Assembly (NCBI RefSeq): GCF_014334055.1
Contig: NZ_CP060490.1
Location: 2,728,001-2,792,000, forward strand
Direction of reading: 5' to 3'
DNA: 64,000 nucleotides
Origin: Oscillibacter hominis
GTDB lineage: Bacteria > Bacillota > Clostridia > Oscillospirales > Oscillospiraceae
Shown here: positions 25,388 through 34,763 of the stretch, piece after piece
Layout: each line of letters starts with the position of its first letter
How positions within the stretch are numbered: position 1 is the stretch's first letter
Notes under the pieces: model-generated
The model's input: the letters and a program-made list of their open reading frames with translations, nothing else
Database searches by the model: none
What the model was told of the DNA's origin: nothing
Position numbers and translations under genes: made by a program

Positions 25388-26941
25388 ATGAAGAATCTGA
25401 CACGCATCGTGTCCCTTCTTCTGGCTCTTGCCATGTGCGCTGCACTCCTTGGCTGTGGAGGCGGCAGCACAGAAGCAGATCCGGAAGCAAGCACGGACAT
25501 CGGCTCTGCCGTGAATACCCCCAGTGATGAAATCACCGTGGGTATCGCTCAAGATCTGGACGACAGTCTTGACCCGCACCTTGCGGTGTATGCAGGAACC
25601 AAGGAGATCTTGTTTAACGTATTCGAGGGGTTGGTAAAGCCCACCCCCGACGGAGAACTCGTCCCTGCGGTTGCTGAAAGCTGTGAGGTGTCCGAGGATG
25701 GAACGGTCTATACCTTCACGTTGCGTGAAGGCATCCGGTTCCACGACGGACGGGCAGTAACTGTGGACGATGTAATCGCATCCATTGAACGCTGCGCCGA
25801 CGACTCGGAGGGTAAAACGCCCCTGGTCCCGGCGTTTTCTGTTATCCAGTCGGCAGTAGCCGCCGACGACCGCACGGTCGTCATCACCATCGACCAGCGC
25901 AACAATGAGTTCCTCTCCTATCTGACCACGGCAATTTTGCCCAAGGACTACCCGGAGCAGGACACCGCCCCCGTGGGTACCGGCCCCTTCCGCTTTGTCT
26001 CCCGCAGCGCCCAGGACTCCATCGTGCTGGAGCGCTTTGACGACTACTGGGGCGACAAGGCGGCGCTCAGCAAGGTGACGTTCAAAATCATGGAGAGCGC
26101 GGACGCTCTGGTGCTGGCCCTGCAGGGCGGCTCCATCGACCTGTGCGCCCACCTGACGGCGAACCAGGCCGCCCAGCTGGGAGACGGGTTCAACATCCTG
26201 GAGGGCACCATGAACCTGGTCCAGGCCCTGTACCTGAACAACGCCGAAAAGCCCTTTGACAACCAGCTGGTACGGCAGGCCCTCAGCTATGCCGTGGATC
26301 CCCAGCAGGTGATGGATATGATTGCCGACGGCCACGGCAAAGAGGTGGGCAGCTCCATGTACCCGGCTTTCACCAAGTACTTCGTGGAGGAGCTCAATGA
26401 CTACTATACCTACGATCCCGCCAAGGCCAGGGAGCTGCTGGCCCAGGCAGGGTACCCAGATGGGTTCGAAATGACCATCACTGTGCCCTCCAACTATCAG
26501 CCCCATGTGGATACCGCCCAGGTGCTGGTGGAGCAGCTGAAGGCGGTGGGTGTCACCGCCACCATTGAGCGGGTGGACTGGGGGACCTGGGTGTCCCGTG
26601 TCTACACAGACCGGCAGTTCCAGTCCACGGTGGTGGGCGTGGACGCCAGCAATATGACGGCCCGGGCCATGCTGGAGCGGTTTACCAGCGACGCCAGCGA
26701 CAACTTTATCAACTATGAGAACCCCGAGTACGACCAGCTCTTCGCCCAGGCCATAGCCGCCGGGGACGATCAGAAGCAGACAGAGCTCTACAAGCAGATG
26801 GAGGCTGTGCTCACCGAGACCGCGGCAAACGTCTACATCCAGGATATGGCGGACCTGGTGGCCATCTCCAAGGACCTGGAGGGCTACCGGTTCTATCCCA
26901 TCTACGTGATGGACCTGTCCACCGTGCGGTACGCGGGATAA
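25388..26941 (+). CDS. Oligopeptide/nickel-type ABC substrate-binding lipoprotein
   Basis: The 517-aa protein has a signal peptide ending in lipobox LLGC. The mature part is an SBP_bac_5 (OppA/DppA/NikA) fold: DLDDSLDPHLA, NVFEGLVKPTPDGELVPAVAE, the YTFTLREGIRFHDG signature strand and a C-terminal AQAGYPDGFEMT. Specificity within the dipeptide, oligopeptide or nickel group cannot be fixed by eye. It is the first of five genes with all transporter parts in order. Confidence 0.92.
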   Translation: MKNLTRIVSLLLALAMCAALLGCGGGSTEADPEASTDIGSAVNTPSDEITVGIAQDLDDSLDPHLAVYAGTKEILFNVFEGLVKPTPDGELVPAVAESCEVSEDGTVYTFTLREGIRFHDGRAVTVDDVIASIERCADDSEGKTPLVPAFSVIQSAVAADDRTVVITIDQRNNEFLSYLTTAILPKDYPEQDTAPVGTGPFRFVSRSAQDSIVLERFDDYWGDKAALSKVTFKIMESADALVLALQGGSIDLCAHLTANQAAQLGDGFNILEGTMNLVQALYLNNAEKPFDNQLVRQALSYAVDPQQVMDMIADGHGKEVGSSMYPAFTKYFVEELNDYYTYDPAKARELLAQAGYPDGFEMTITVPSNYQPHVDTAQVLVEQLKAVGVTATIERVDWGTWVSRVYTDRQFQSTVVGVDASNMTARAMLERFTSDASDNFINYENPEYDQLFAQAIAAGDDQKQTELYKQMEAVLTETAANVYIQDMADLVAISKDLEGYRFYPIYVMDLSTVRYAG

Positions 26942-26959
26942 TTTGAGGAGGCGACGACC

Positions 26960-27913
26960 ATGAAACATGCAGCGCGCAAGCTTGCCATGCTGCTCATCAC
27001 CATGGTGGCCGTCTCCTTTTTTGCCTTTTTGGCCTTCCAGGTCCTCTCCGGCGACCCGGCCACCCAGATGTTAGGCACCCAGGCCACGCCGGAAAGGGTA
27101 GAGGCGCTGCGCCATGAGATGGGGTTGGACCGCCCCTTCCTCCTGCGCTACGGCGAGTGGCTGGCCGGTTTTTTCATTGCCCAGCTGGGCACCTCTTACA
27201 GCTATGGCGTGCCGGTGGCGGAGTTGGTGGGCCAGAAGCTGCCGGTGACGGCCGTGCTGACGGCCATGTCCTTTTTGATGATCGCGGCGCTTTCGGTGCC
27301 CCTTGGCATCTTCTCCGGCCGCCGCCACGGCGGCGCGTTGGATCGTGGACTGACGGTGCTGAATCAGATAGTCATGGCGGTGCCGCCCTTTTTCACCGGG
27401 ATTTTATTCACCTGGCTCTTCGGCCTGGTGCTGCATTGGTTCACCCCCGGCGGATACGTGCCGTGGAGTGAGAGCCGCTCCGGATTTCTGGGCTATCTCA
27501 TTCTGCCGGCCCTCTCCATCGCATTGCCCCGGGCGGCCATGTGCGTGCGGATGATGCGCGGCACCATCTTAGCGGAGCTGCATAAGGACTATGTGCGCAC
27601 CTCCCTCTCCCGGGGCGGCGACAGCCGCTATCTCCTGTACCGCCATGTGCTGAAAAATTCCGCCGTGCCCCTGGTGACCTTCCTGGCCCAGACCATGGCG
27701 GAGATCGTTGCGGGCAGCGTGGTGGTGGAGCAGGTCTTCGCCATCCCGGGGCTGGGAAGGCTCCTTTTGGGCTCCATCTCCGGCCGGGACTTCCCCGTGG
27801 CCCAGGCCATCGTGGTGCTGATCGCCTTCTGGGTGGTGGCTGTGAACACGGCCGCGGACCTCATCAACCAGCGCATCGACCCCCGGCTGAGACTGGAGGC
27901 GGACCATGAATAG
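26960..27913 (+). CDS. ABC permease, DppB/OppB type
   Basis: The 317-aa inner-membrane permease has an N-terminal membrane helix, the DppB-type external loop (LGTQATPERVEALRHEMGLD) and five further helices. The EAA loop region (HVLKNSAVPLVTFLAQTMAEIVAGSVVVE) contacts the ATPases. GAGGAGG precedes the ATG. It overlaps the next permease by 8 bases. Confidence 0.92.
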   Translation: MKHAARKLAMLLITMVAVSFFAFLAFQVLSGDPATQMLGTQATPERVEALRHEMGLDRPFLLRYGEWLAGFFIAQLGTSYSYGVPVAELVGQKLPVTAVLTAMSFLMIAALSVPLGIFSGRRHGGALDRGLTVLNQIVMAVPPFFTGILFTWLFGLVLHWFTPGGYVPWSESRSGFLGYLILPALSIALPRAAMCVRMMRGTILAELHKDYVRTSLSRGGDSRYLLYRHVLKNSAVPLVTFLAQTMAEIVAGSVVVEQVFAIPGLGRLLLGSISGRDFPVAQAIVVLIAFWVVAVNTAADLINQRIDPRLRLEADHE

Positions 27914-28715
27914 GCGGAAAACCCAGCACTACCTCTTCTGGGGGCTGACCCTCACCGGCGTACTGCTGACACTTTTTATCATCGGCTGGTTCTGGACGCC
28001 CTATGACCCCGCGGCCATGAACGGGGCGGAGAAGAACCTGGCCCCGTCACTCCGCCACCTCTTCGGCACGGACCTTTTTGGCCGGGACATCTTCAGCCGC
28101 GTGCTCAAGGGCGGCGGCACCACGCTTTTTGTGGCGCTGTGCGCCCTGGCCATCGGCGGCGGCGCGGGGATCACCTTGGGAGCCCTAACCGGGTATTTCG
28201 GCGGCTGGCTGGACCGGGGGCTGATGCGGCTCAACGACGTGATCACTGCCTTCCCCAGCATATTGCTGGCATTGGTGCTGATCTCCGTGCTGGGCCCGGG
28301 GAAGATCAACCTGATCCTTGCGCTGGGGATTGTCTTCATCCCCAGCTATGCCCGCATGTCCCGCTCAGCCTTTGCCGCCTGCCGGGACAAAAACTATGTG
28401 ATCAGCGCCCGGCTGATGGGGGCGGGCAGCAGCAGGATCCTCCTTGGCCACATCCTGCCCAACACAGGCGCGGTGCTGCTGCCGGCCGTCACCATCGGGT
28501 TCAACAATGTGGTGCTGGCGGAGGCGTCCATGAGTTACCTGGGGATCGGCATCACGCTGCCGGACACCTCCCTGGGCTACATGCTCTCCGACTCCCAGCA
28601 GTACCTCTCCGCCTCACCCTGGTATGCCCTCTGTACCGGCGGCACCATTGTGCTGCTGATTTTGGGCGTGGGCCTCATCGGCGAGGGGCTGCAGCGCCGG
28701 AGCAGGGAGGGATAG
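27906..28715 (+). CDS. ABC permease, DppC/OppC type
   Basis: The 269-aa permease has an N-terminal helix, the conserved HLFGTDLFGRDIFSRV segment of the DppC family and a coupling loop ending in HILPNTGAVLLPAVTIGF. It pairs with the upstream DppB-type protein to form the pore. The coding regions overlap by 8 bases, indicating coupled translation. Confidence 0.92.
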   Translation: MNRRKTQHYLFWGLTLTGVLLTLFIIGWFWTPYDPAAMNGAEKNLAPSLRHLFGTDLFGRDIFSRVLKGGGTTLFVALCALAIGGGAGITLGALTGYFGGWLDRGLMRLNDVITAFPSILLALVLISVLGPGKINLILALGIVFIPSYARMSRSAFAACRDKNYVISARLMGAGSSRILLGHILPNTGAVLLPAVTIGFNNVVLAEASMSYLGIGITLPDTSLGYMLSDSQQYLSASPWYALCTGGTIVLLILGVGLIGEGLQRRSREG

Positions 28716-28752
28716 CGGATGCCGCAGGAAGGGAGCCGCAGGAGGTGGAGAA

Positions 28753-29538
28753 ATGCTGAAAATTGAAGACCTGCACGTCAAGTTCCACGCCCGGGACCGG
28801 GAGGCCGTGGGCGGGATCAGCTTCTCCATTTCGGACGGGGAAATCCTGGGCCTGGTGGGCGAATCCGGCTCAGGGAAGTCCGTGACGGCCATGACGGTTG
28901 CGGGCCTTTTGAACCGGGAAAAGGCGGATGCCCGGGGCCGCGTCCTGTTGGACGGCACCGACCTGCTGACCCTGAACGAACAGGAGATGCGCCGTCTGCG
29001 GGGCAAAGAGATCGGCGTGGTCTTCCAGGAGCCCCAAAGCTGCATGGATCCGCTGATGAAGGTGGGAACGCAGGTGGAGGAGGCGCTGCGCATTCACACC
29101 CACGCCTCCCCCGCGGAGCGCCGTCGGGCTGCCCTCCGCGGGCTGGAGCAGGTGGAGCTTGGCGATGTGGAAACCGTGTACGGCAAATACCCCCATGAGC
29201 TCTCCGGCGGGCAGCTCCAGCGGGCCATGATCGCCGCGGCCATTTTGACCCGGCCCAAGCTGCTGCTGTTGGATGAGCCCACCACGGCCCTGGATGTGAC
29301 CATCCAGGCCCAGATACTGGAGCTTTTGAAAAAGCTGAACCGGGAGCAGGGCATCTCCATGCTGTTCATCTCCCACAACCTACAGGTGGTGCGCAGGCTG
29401 TGCTCCCGTGTGGTGGTGATGCAGCGGGGACATATTGTGGAGGCGGGGGAGACGGAGCAGGTCTATGCCAGCCCCCGGGACGCCTACACCCAAAAACTGA
29501 TCGCCGCCATCCCAAGGCGGGAGAGGAGGGAGCTGTGA
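28753..29538 (+). CDS. ABC ATPase, DppD/OppD type
   Basis: The 261-aa nucleotide-binding protein has Walker A GESGSGKS, signature [10 protein letters not shown], Walker [13 protein letters not shown] and a switch His in ISHNL. The C-terminal oligopeptide extension is short, ending near the [14 protein letters not shown] motif. GGAGG precedes the ATG. Its TGA overlaps the next gene's GTG. Confidence 0.92.
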   Translation: MLKIEDLHVKFHARDREAVGGISFSISDGEILGLVGESGSGKSVTAMTVAGLLNREKADARGRVLLDGTDLLTLNEQEMRRLRGKEIGVVFQEPQSCMDPLMKVGTQVEEALRIHTHASPAERRRAALRGLEQVELGDVETVYGKYPHELSGGQLQRAMIAAAILTRPKLLLLDEPTTALDVTIQAQILELLKKLNREQGISMLFISHNLQVVRRLCSRVVVMQRGHIVEAGETEQVYASPRDAYTQKLIAAIPRRERREL

Positions 29539-30263
29539 AGGAGGAATTGGTGCTGAAGGTGGACCACGTGTTCAGCAGCTACCGCCGCCGCGGCCTCTCC
29601 CGCAGCCGCCAGGAGGTGCTGCGGGACGTGTCGTTTTCCGTCCGCCAGGGGGAGATTCTGGGCCTGGTGGGGGAGTCTGGCTCCGGCAAGTCCACCCTGG
29701 CCAAGGTGATTTTGGGCCTGGTCCGCCCGGACGCGGGGGAAGTGGTCCACTACACCAAGCGGCCCCAAATGATCTTTCAGGATCCCTACAGCTCCCTGAA
29801 CCCTGCAAGGACGGTGGAGTGGATCCTCGAGGAGCCGCTGCGCATCTATGGCAAGTACGACGCTATGGAGCGGCGCCGCAGGGTGCGGGACATCCTCGGC
29901 CGTGTGGAGCTGGGGGAGGAGGTGTTGGGGTCCAGGCCCTCCGAGCTCTCAGGGGGCCAGCGCCAGCGGGTGTCCATTGCCGTGGCACTGATCCAGCGGC
30001 CCCGGTTTTTGATTGCCGATGAGCCGGTCTCCGCCCTGGATGTGACCATCCAGGCTCAGATTCTAAGGCTGCTGCGGGACCTGCGCCGGGAGCTGAACCT
30101 CAGTTTCCTCTTCGTCTCCCACGACCTCAATGTGGTCTATCAGCTGTGCGACCGGGTGCTGGTGATGGAAAACGGCTCCATTGTGGAGGAGGGCCTGGTG
30201 GACGATCTCTTTGACCATCCCCGGCATCCCTACACGAAACAGCTCCTGGCAGCGGCTCAATAG
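29535..30263 (+). CDS. ABC ATPase, DppF/OppF type
   Basis: The 242-aa second ATPase of the importer has Walker A GESGSGKS, a [14 protein letters not shown]-loop block typical of DppF/OppF, signature LSGGQRQRV, Walker [13 protein letters not shown] and His switch SHDL. The GTG at 29535 forms a 4-base GTGA overlap with the preceding stop and follows GGAGGG. The upstream in-frame stretch belongs to the other ATPase gene and is not used. Confidence 0.92.
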   Translation: MKEELVLKVDHVFSSYRRRGLSRSRQEVLRDVSFSVRQGEILGLVGESGSGKSTLAKVILGLVRPDAGEVVHYTKRPQMIFQDPYSSLNPARTVEWILEEPLRIYGKYDAMERRRRVRDILGRVELGEEVLGSRPSELSGGQRQRVSIAVALIQRPRFLIADEPVSALDVTIQAQILRLLRDLRRELNLSFLFVSHDLNVVYQLCDRVLVMENGSIVEEGLVDDLFDHPRHPYTKQLLAAAQ

Positions 30264-30266
30264 TAT

Positions 30267-30297
30267 AAAAGGACGGAACCTAAGTTCCGTCCTTTTT
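30267..30297. terminator. Bidirectional intrinsic terminator
   Basis: AAAAGGACGGAAC pairs with GTTCCGTCCTTTTT. It ends the ABC importer operon and also lies at the 3' end of the convergent TauE/SafE gene. Confidence 0.88.
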
Positions 30298-30660
30298 GTC
30301 TTTCTGAAAGCTTTTCCAAAGCATGTTTGCGCCCACATAGAGCAAGAATAAGCCAAAGGGCTTGCGCAGAAGCTCTACCTCCACAGCGGTGGCGATCCAG
30401 GCACACGCCAGCGCAGCCGCCACGCCCCAGGGGGCCGCGGCGCGGATGGTGGGCTTATCCAAAAAGTCGTTTTTCCAGTGGGAGTACAGCGCCGCGGCGG
30501 CGGTGGGCAGGAAAAACAAAAGATTGATGCCCTGAGCGGTCTGCTGGGGTACGTCCAAAAAGAGGGTCATCAAAAGCAGCAGCAGCGTGCCGCCGCCGAT
30601 CCCCCAGGAGGAGACCATTCCCGTGAATGCGCCGCACAGGACCGGCAGCACCCACTTCAC
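30280..30660 (-). CDS. Half-size TauE/SafE family membrane protein, second of a pair
   Basis: The 126-aa protein has about four membrane segments and begins VKWVLPVLCGAFTGMVSSW, with the GIGGGTLLLLLM glycine-rich motif of TauE/SafE anion exporters. Full-length members are about 250 aa with two such halves; here each half is a separate gene. The GTG at 30660 overlaps the TGA of the upstream half (GTGA), so the two should be made together. The pair likely forms a heterodimeric sulfite/organosulfonate-type exporter; the substrate is not established. Confidence 0.82.
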   Translation of the reverse strand: MKWVLPVLCGAFTGMVSSWGIGGGTLLLLLMTLFLDVPQQTAQGINLLFFLPTAAAALYSHWKNDFLDKPTIRAAAPWGVAAALACAWIATAVEVELLRKPFGLFLLYVGANMLWKSFQKDKKDGT

Positions 30661-31004
30661 AGAAGGTAGCGCACGCCGCCGTAGAGCAGGAACAGCCCAA
30701 AGGCCCGCCGCAGCCAGATGGTGGGGATTTTCCCGTAGAACCGGCCGCCCACAAAGCCGCCCACCGCTCCGCCCGCCAGATAGGGCAGCGCGGTCAGGAA
30801 GGAAAGGCCGCCGCGGAAGAAGTACACGGCTGCCGATACACAGCAGATGGGCAGGATAACCGCCACACAGGTGGCGAAGAGCCGCCGGTCTTTCAACTGT
30901 CCCGACAAGAGGGGCAAAAAGATCATGCCGCCACCGCCTCCGAAAAGCCCGTTCACCGCCCCCGCGGACGCGCCCGCCAGCCGGGCCTTCCACACATTGC
31001 TCAA
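30657..31004 (-). CDS. Half-size TauE/SafE family membrane protein, first of a pair
   Basis: The 115-aa protein has four membrane segments, the NGLFGGGGGMIFLPLL motif and GGAVGGFVGGRFYGKI, both typical of a TauE/SafE half. TTG 31004 is preferred because GGAGGT lies 7-8 bases upstream; the GTG at 31013 would sit directly on that site. It ends in a GTGA overlap with the second half. Confidence 0.8.
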   Translation of the reverse strand: MSNVWKARLAGASAGAVNGLFGGGGGMIFLPLLSGQLKDRRLFATCVAVILPICCVSAAVYFFRGGLSFLTALPYLAGGAVGGFVGGRFYGKIPTIWLRRAFGLFLLYGGVRYLL

Positions 31005-31036
31005 TGCGTTCACCTCCAGACTATGTAGGCGGCGTA

Positions 31037-31097
31037 TGTTCTGCGGGAGAAGGCGTGAAAGAAGGGAAGGTCTCTGCTTTCACGCACACTCTCCCGC
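31037..31097. repeat. Long imperfect hairpin between gene units
   Basis: GCGGGAGAAGGCGTGAAAG pairs imperfectly with CTTTCACGCACACTCTCCCGC. There is no T-run, so it is not a standard terminator. It lies between the DUF1540 gene and the TauE/SafE pair. Confidence 0.5.
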
Positions 31098-31113
31098 TGT
31101 CGGAAAAGGGCAG

Positions 31114-31305
31114 TTACTTCAGCTTGAAGCTCTTGCAGTCGGTGCACTGGTCCTGAGTGGGGTTGCCCTCATGGGTGCCCACCATAATGGAATCCAGGCC
31201 GCAGTAGTCGGCTTCCTGGCAGTGGTTGGCGCAGTTGTTCACGGTGCACTTGATGCTGGTGTTGGGAGTGCAGGCGCAGCCGCCGTTGGTGCAATCTTTC
31301 GTCAT
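31114..31305 (-). CDS. DUF1540 cysteine-rich protein
   Basis: The 63-aa protein has nine cysteines, in the order CTNGGCAC, KCTVNNCANHC, YCGLDSIMVG and QCTDCKSFKL. This matches DUF1540, small presumed metal-binding proteins frequent in spore-forming Clostridia. ATG 31305 follows AGGAGG. Function is unknown. Confidence 0.88.
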   Translation of the reverse strand: MTKDCTNGGCACTPNTSIKCTVNNCANHCQEADYCGLDSIMVGTHEGNPTQDQCTDCKSFKLK

Positions 31306-31436
31306 GGAAGGTTCCTCCTGAAGAAAATGTTTTGGCTTTCGCCAAAGCATAGTCTGTGCGGAGGCGGTCAAACTATGCGCTGGAAAATATCATTTTCCGC
31401 CAGTGAGTCTTCCGCAGCATGCGTCGCCGCCGCGTT

Positions 31437-32429
31437 TCAGCCCTCCGGACTGTCCACGGCCAGAAGGCCGTTCAGCTCCGCGCACTCCTCCGTGCTGAGG
31501 GCAAAAAAGCTGTTGTGGATGGAGAGCGACCGCACCGCCGGATTGTAGAGAAGACAGAGCTGATCGCCATTTTTCAGATGGAGGAGCAGCTGCCGCTGAT
31601 GGCCGTTCCAGAGCTTGTGGGCCCGGTCATAGATGGTCCAGTCGTCTTTGTCCAGCCCGTCGTAGTGCATGGACTCCCCGTCCAGATAAACCTCCCGGGT
31701 GCCGTAGGTCTCATACCACAAATCTGAAAAACGCTGCTCATGGGCCTTGGCCCCCATGTCCTCCCGTCCCGAAAAGAGGTTTAACAGACGGGAGATGTCC
31801 TCCTCGCCGGACAGGACGGTCACCGGGCGGTCGTCGCCGGTGGTCACGTCGATGGACTGCACCGAGTCGGAGCGAATGCCGTAGGCGTCGAAAATCTCCG
31901 TGGAGGCCGCGCCGGGCTCCGACACGTCGGTTCTCCAGGCAAAGACAAAGTAGTCGTAGCGCCCTTGGCTGATCTCCACCACACAGATGCGCCCGTTGTC
32001 CGGAAGAGCTGCCCAGCGGTAGACGGCCGCGCCCACAAGGGCGGGATCGTCGCTCTGCTCGGCATAGCCGATCCGCCGGCCGAGGTCCGCCTCCGTCGGC
32101 GGGAAGCGATACTCCTCCGCCAGTCCCGCGGCATCCTCAGGCACAAGGCCAAACTCCTTGCGCTGATCGAAGGTGATGGGAAGGTAGAACCGATCGTTCA
32201 GGATAAAGCCGTACGCCGCCTCCGCGGTTTCGGAACCACTGGAAGAAGGAGGCTGCACGGCTGTCTGGGAGGGGAGTGTGCCGCCGAACGCCGCCGCGGC
32301 CAGCAGGAGGAGGCAGGCGGCAAGGGCCGCCATGGGGAAGGCCCGGGGCTTTTTTTCATAGGAGGCGGCCTCCGCGATGTGGGCGGGGCTTAAAAAACCC
32401 ATGGCCTCCGCAAGATCTGTTTTATCCAT
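31437..32429 (-). CDS. Single-pass membrane protein, likely anti-sigma partner
   Basis: The 330-aa protein has a cytosolic N-terminus of about 28 residues, one membrane helix (about 30-50) and a large extracellular domain with no motif I recognise. The start, ATGGATAA, overlaps the end of the sigma factor gene by 8 bases, and the topology is that of anti-sigma factors. No zinc-binding HxxxCxxC anti-sigma motif is visible, so the role is inferred from position. Confidence 0.65.
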   Translation of the reverse strand: MDKTDLAEAMGFLSPAHIAEAASYEKKPRAFPMAALAACLLLLAAAAFGGTLPSQTAVQPPSSSGSETAEAAYGFILNDRFYLPITFDQRKEFGLVPEDAAGLAEEYRFPPTEADLGRRIGYAEQSDDPALVGAAVYRWAALPDNGRICVVEISQGRYDYFVFAWRTDVSEPGAASTEIFDAYGIRSDSVQSIDVTTGDDRPVTVLSGEEDISRLLNLFSGREDMGAKAHEQRFSDLWYETYGTREVYLDGESMHYDGLDKDDWTIYDRAHKLWNGHQRQLLLHLKNGDQLCLLYNPAVRSLSIHNSFFALSTEECAELNGLLAVDSPEG

Positions 32430-32979
32430 CGTATACCCCCTGTTCCAACAGATGCCGCCGCAGCTTTTCCCAGATGCGGGAGAGCCGGACGGACACATTG
32501 TTTTTCGAGATGTGAAAGGCCCTGGACAACTCTTCCACAGAGTCGCCGAACCAGTACCGGCGCACAAAAAGCACCCGGCTCTCCCGGTCCAGCGTATCCA
32601 AAAAGCGGTCGATCTCCCGGCCCAGCTCCCTTGCCGCCCAGAGCGCCTCCGTGGAACTGGTTCCCAACGTCTCCGCCAGCTCCTCCATGGAGCGGTCAAA
32701 GGAGCTGTCCCGCTTGCGGGCCGAATCATCGCGCCGCCTTTTCAGCGACAGGTTCCGGCACACGGCGCACACATAGGCGCAAAGAGGGTCGGGCCTCTCA
32801 GGCGGGATGGCGTTCCAAAGGGCAAGATACGTATCGTTGATACACTCCTGGGCGTCTTCTCCGCTTGGCAGGAGATTGGATGTGATGCAGCGCAGCAGCG
32901 CGCCGTATTTGGCGGCCAGCTCCTCCAGCGCCCGCTCTGACCGGTCGAAGAGCAGCGCGATAATCTGCGCGTCCTCCAT
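32422..32979 (-). CDS. ECF-type RNA polymerase sigma factor
   Basis: The 185-aa protein has a region 2 with ECINDTYLALWNAIPPERP followed by AYVCAVCRNLSLKRRR, and a region 4 helix-turn-helix with LFVRRYWFGDSVEELSRAF and ISKNNVSVRLSRIWEKLR. No region 1 or 3 is present, as in extracytoplasmic function sigma factors. ATG 32979 follows GGGAGGTGG. It is co-transcribed with an overlapping membrane protein, probably its regulator. Confidence 0.9.
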   Translation of the reverse strand: MEDAQIIALLFDRSERALEELAAKYGALLRCITSNLLPSGEDAQECINDTYLALWNAIPPERPDPLCAYVCAVCRNLSLKRRRDDSARKRDSSFDRSMEELAETLGTSSTEALWAARELGREIDRFLDTLDRESRVLFVRRYWFGDSVEELSRAFHISKNNVSVRLSRIWEKLRRHLLEQGVYDG

Positions 32980-33030
32980 GGTTCCACCTCCCTCTATGAG
33001 ATATCTACCGGTTTGAAGGCTGATCTTACA

Positions 33031-33062
33031 AAAAAGCCGGCAGCTAAAATTAGCCGCCGGCA
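33031..33062 (-). terminator. Intrinsic terminator of mgtE
   Basis: On the minus strand, GCCGGCGGCTAA pairs with TTAGCTGCCGGC and is followed by TTTTTT. Confidence 0.88.
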
Positions 33063-33067
33063 ATTAG

Positions 33068-34456
33068 TCAACCAATATGCAGCAGCATATGGGCGAACTG
33101 GAAGTAGATCAGCAAAGAGATGGCGTCCACAATGGTGGTGATAAAGGGAGAGGCCATCACCGCCGGGTCAAAGCCTAACTTTTTGGCAAGCATGGGCAGC
33201 GTGCAGCCCACCAGCTTGGCGCACAGCACCGTGCACACCAAGGTCAGGCAGATTACCGCCGCAACCAGGGGCGTCACCGCAGGGTTCTGGAACAGAAGAT
33301 GGTCCACCAGGATCAGCTTGACGAAATTGGCCGCAGCCAAAACCACGCCGCAGAGGACGGAGACACGGATCTCCTTCCAGATCACACGCAGCAGGTCGGA
33401 GAATTCGATCTCGCTCAGGGAGATGCCGCGGATCACGGTTACCGACGCCTGGGAGCCGCAGTTCCCGCCGGTGTCCATCAGCATGGGGATGTAGGCGGTG
33501 AGCACGGCAAAGGCCTCCAGGGCATTTTCAAAGCTGCTGATGATCTGGCCGGTGAAGGTGGCGGAAATCATCAGCAGCAGCAGCCAGGGGATGCGCGCTT
33601 TGAAGGTCTCCACAATGCCGGTCTTCAGATAGGGCTTGTCGGAGGGCGTGATGGCGGCCATCTTTTCGATGTCCTCCGTGACCTCCTCCTGCAGGACATC
33701 CATGGCGTCGTCCACAGTGACGATGCCCACCAGGCGGTTTTCCGTGTCCACCACGGGCAGGGCCAGAAAGCCGTATTTGCTCAAAGAGCGGGCGGCCAGT
33801 TCCTGGTCGTCCAAGGTGGAGACGGAGACGAAGTTGGTCTGCATGATGTCCTCGATGACGTCATCCTCCTCCGCCAGCAGCAGCGTGCGGATGGAGACCA
33901 GCCCGATGAGGTGGCGGCCCTCGTCGATGACATAGGACACGTTGATGGTTTCCTTATCCGGGCCGGTGCGGCGGATGCGCTTGAAGGCGTCTTCCACCGT
34001 CATGTCCCGTTTCAAATCCACGAACTCCGTGGTCATAATGCTGCCCGCGGAGTCCTCCGGGTACTTTAAAATCTCATTGATGCTTTTGCGCACATCCGGG
34101 TCGGTGTGCTTCAAAATGCGCTTGACCACGTTGGCTGGCATCTCTTCCACGATGTCCACGGTGTCGTCCAGGTAGAGCTCATCCAGCACCTCTTTGAGCT
34201 CGGTGTTGGAAAAGCCGGAGATCAGCAGCTCCTGCTCGTCGGAGTCCAGCTCCACGAAGACCTCCGCCGCCAGCTCCTTGGGGAGCAGGCGGAACAGCAG
34301 GGGCATGGTCTCCTCCGGCAGCTCCTCCATCAGCAGCGCGATGTCCGCCGCCTCCATGGGAAGAAGCATCTCACGCAGCTGGGCGTATCGCTTTCGCTCC
34401 ATCAACTCCTCAATTTTTTTCAGCAGTTCTGCTTTTTCGGTTTCCCAGTCAAACAT
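33068..34456 (-). CDS. mgtE: Magnesium transporter MgtE
   Basis: The 462-aa protein has the MgtE arrangement. An N-terminal helical superfamily domain (about 10-130) comes first, then two CBS domains (about 130-255) that sense cytosolic Mg2+. Five membrane helices (about 285-462) include PMLMDTGGNCGSQASVTVIRG, the pore-lining block, cited here by its key residues Gly-Gly-Asn and Gln. ATG 34456 follows GGAGGAGG. An M-box riboswitch and a terminator precede it, so expression should fall when Mg2+ is high. Confidence 0.95.
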   Translation of the reverse strand: MFDWETEKAELLKKIEELMERKRYAQLREMLLPMEAADIALLMEELPEETMPLLFRLLPKELAAEVFVELDSDEQELLISGFSNTELKEVLDELYLDDTVDIVEEMPANVVKRILKHTDPDVRKSINEILKYPEDSAGSIMTTEFVDLKRDMTVEDAFKRIRRTGPDKETINVSYVIDEGRHLIGLVSIRTLLLAEEDDVIEDIMQTNFVSVSTLDDQELAARSLSKYGFLALPVVDTENRLVGIVTVDDAMDVLQEEVTEDIEKMAAITPSDKPYLKTGIVETFKARIPWLLLLMISATFTGQIISSFENALEAFAVLTAYIPMLMDTGGNCGSQASVTVIRGISLSEIEFSDLLRVIWKEIRVSVLCGVVLAAANFVKLILVDHLLFQNPAVTPLVAAVICLTLVCTVLCAKLVGCTLPMLAKKLGFDPAVMASPFITTIVDAISLLIYFQFAHMLLHIG

Positions 34457-34523
34457 GCGCGCCTCCTCCTTTCCAAGCGTAGTTTGTGCCGTCGGGCCCG
34501 CGTCATACGGATCGCGCAGCGCA

Positions 34524-34562
34524 TAAAAATACCCCAATCGCTTCCGTCCGGCGCGATTGGGG
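34524..34562 (-). terminator. Riboswitch-controlled terminator upstream of mgtE
   Basis: On the minus strand, CCCCAATCGC pairs with GCGATTGGGG and is followed by TATTTTTA. It lies between the M-box and the mgtE start, the normal place for a Mg2+-induced attenuator. Confidence 0.85.
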
Positions 34563-34596
34563 AAATACCCTGAAAAGCCGCCCAAGAGCGACCGTT

Positions 34597-34745
34597 CCAC
34601 CGTTCAAGCTTTAGCCTCACAAGGCGGTGCAGTTGCATTAGATGATACCTTGGTTTCGATATCGCCTGTTCAAACCCTCTCATGATGTCTCCATCACTCT
34701 GCGGCAGCAACCCATATCCCTGTGGTAGCCTTACCTACCGGACAG
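34597..34745 (-). ncRNA. M-box (ykoK) magnesium riboswitch
   Basis: The minus strand carries the conserved M-box blocks in order: GGTAGGTAAGGCTACC, ATATGGGTTGCTGCCGC, TGGAGACATCATGAGAGGGT, TTGAACAGGCGATATCG, CTAATGCAACTG and GAGGCTAAAGC. They align in sequence and spacing with the B. subtilis ykoK leader (GUUAGGUGAGGCUCC, CUGCUGCCC, AGACGCCAAUGGGU, UAAUGCAGCUG, GUGCUAAAGC). Confidence 0.92.
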
Positions 34746-34763
34746 TATTCACTTTGCTGTTTC

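Noticed and set aside
25178..26968. 596-codon minus-strand frame opposite the peptide-binding lipoprotein
   Set aside because: It is an antisense shadow; the plus strand has a signal peptide, conserved family motifs and operon context.
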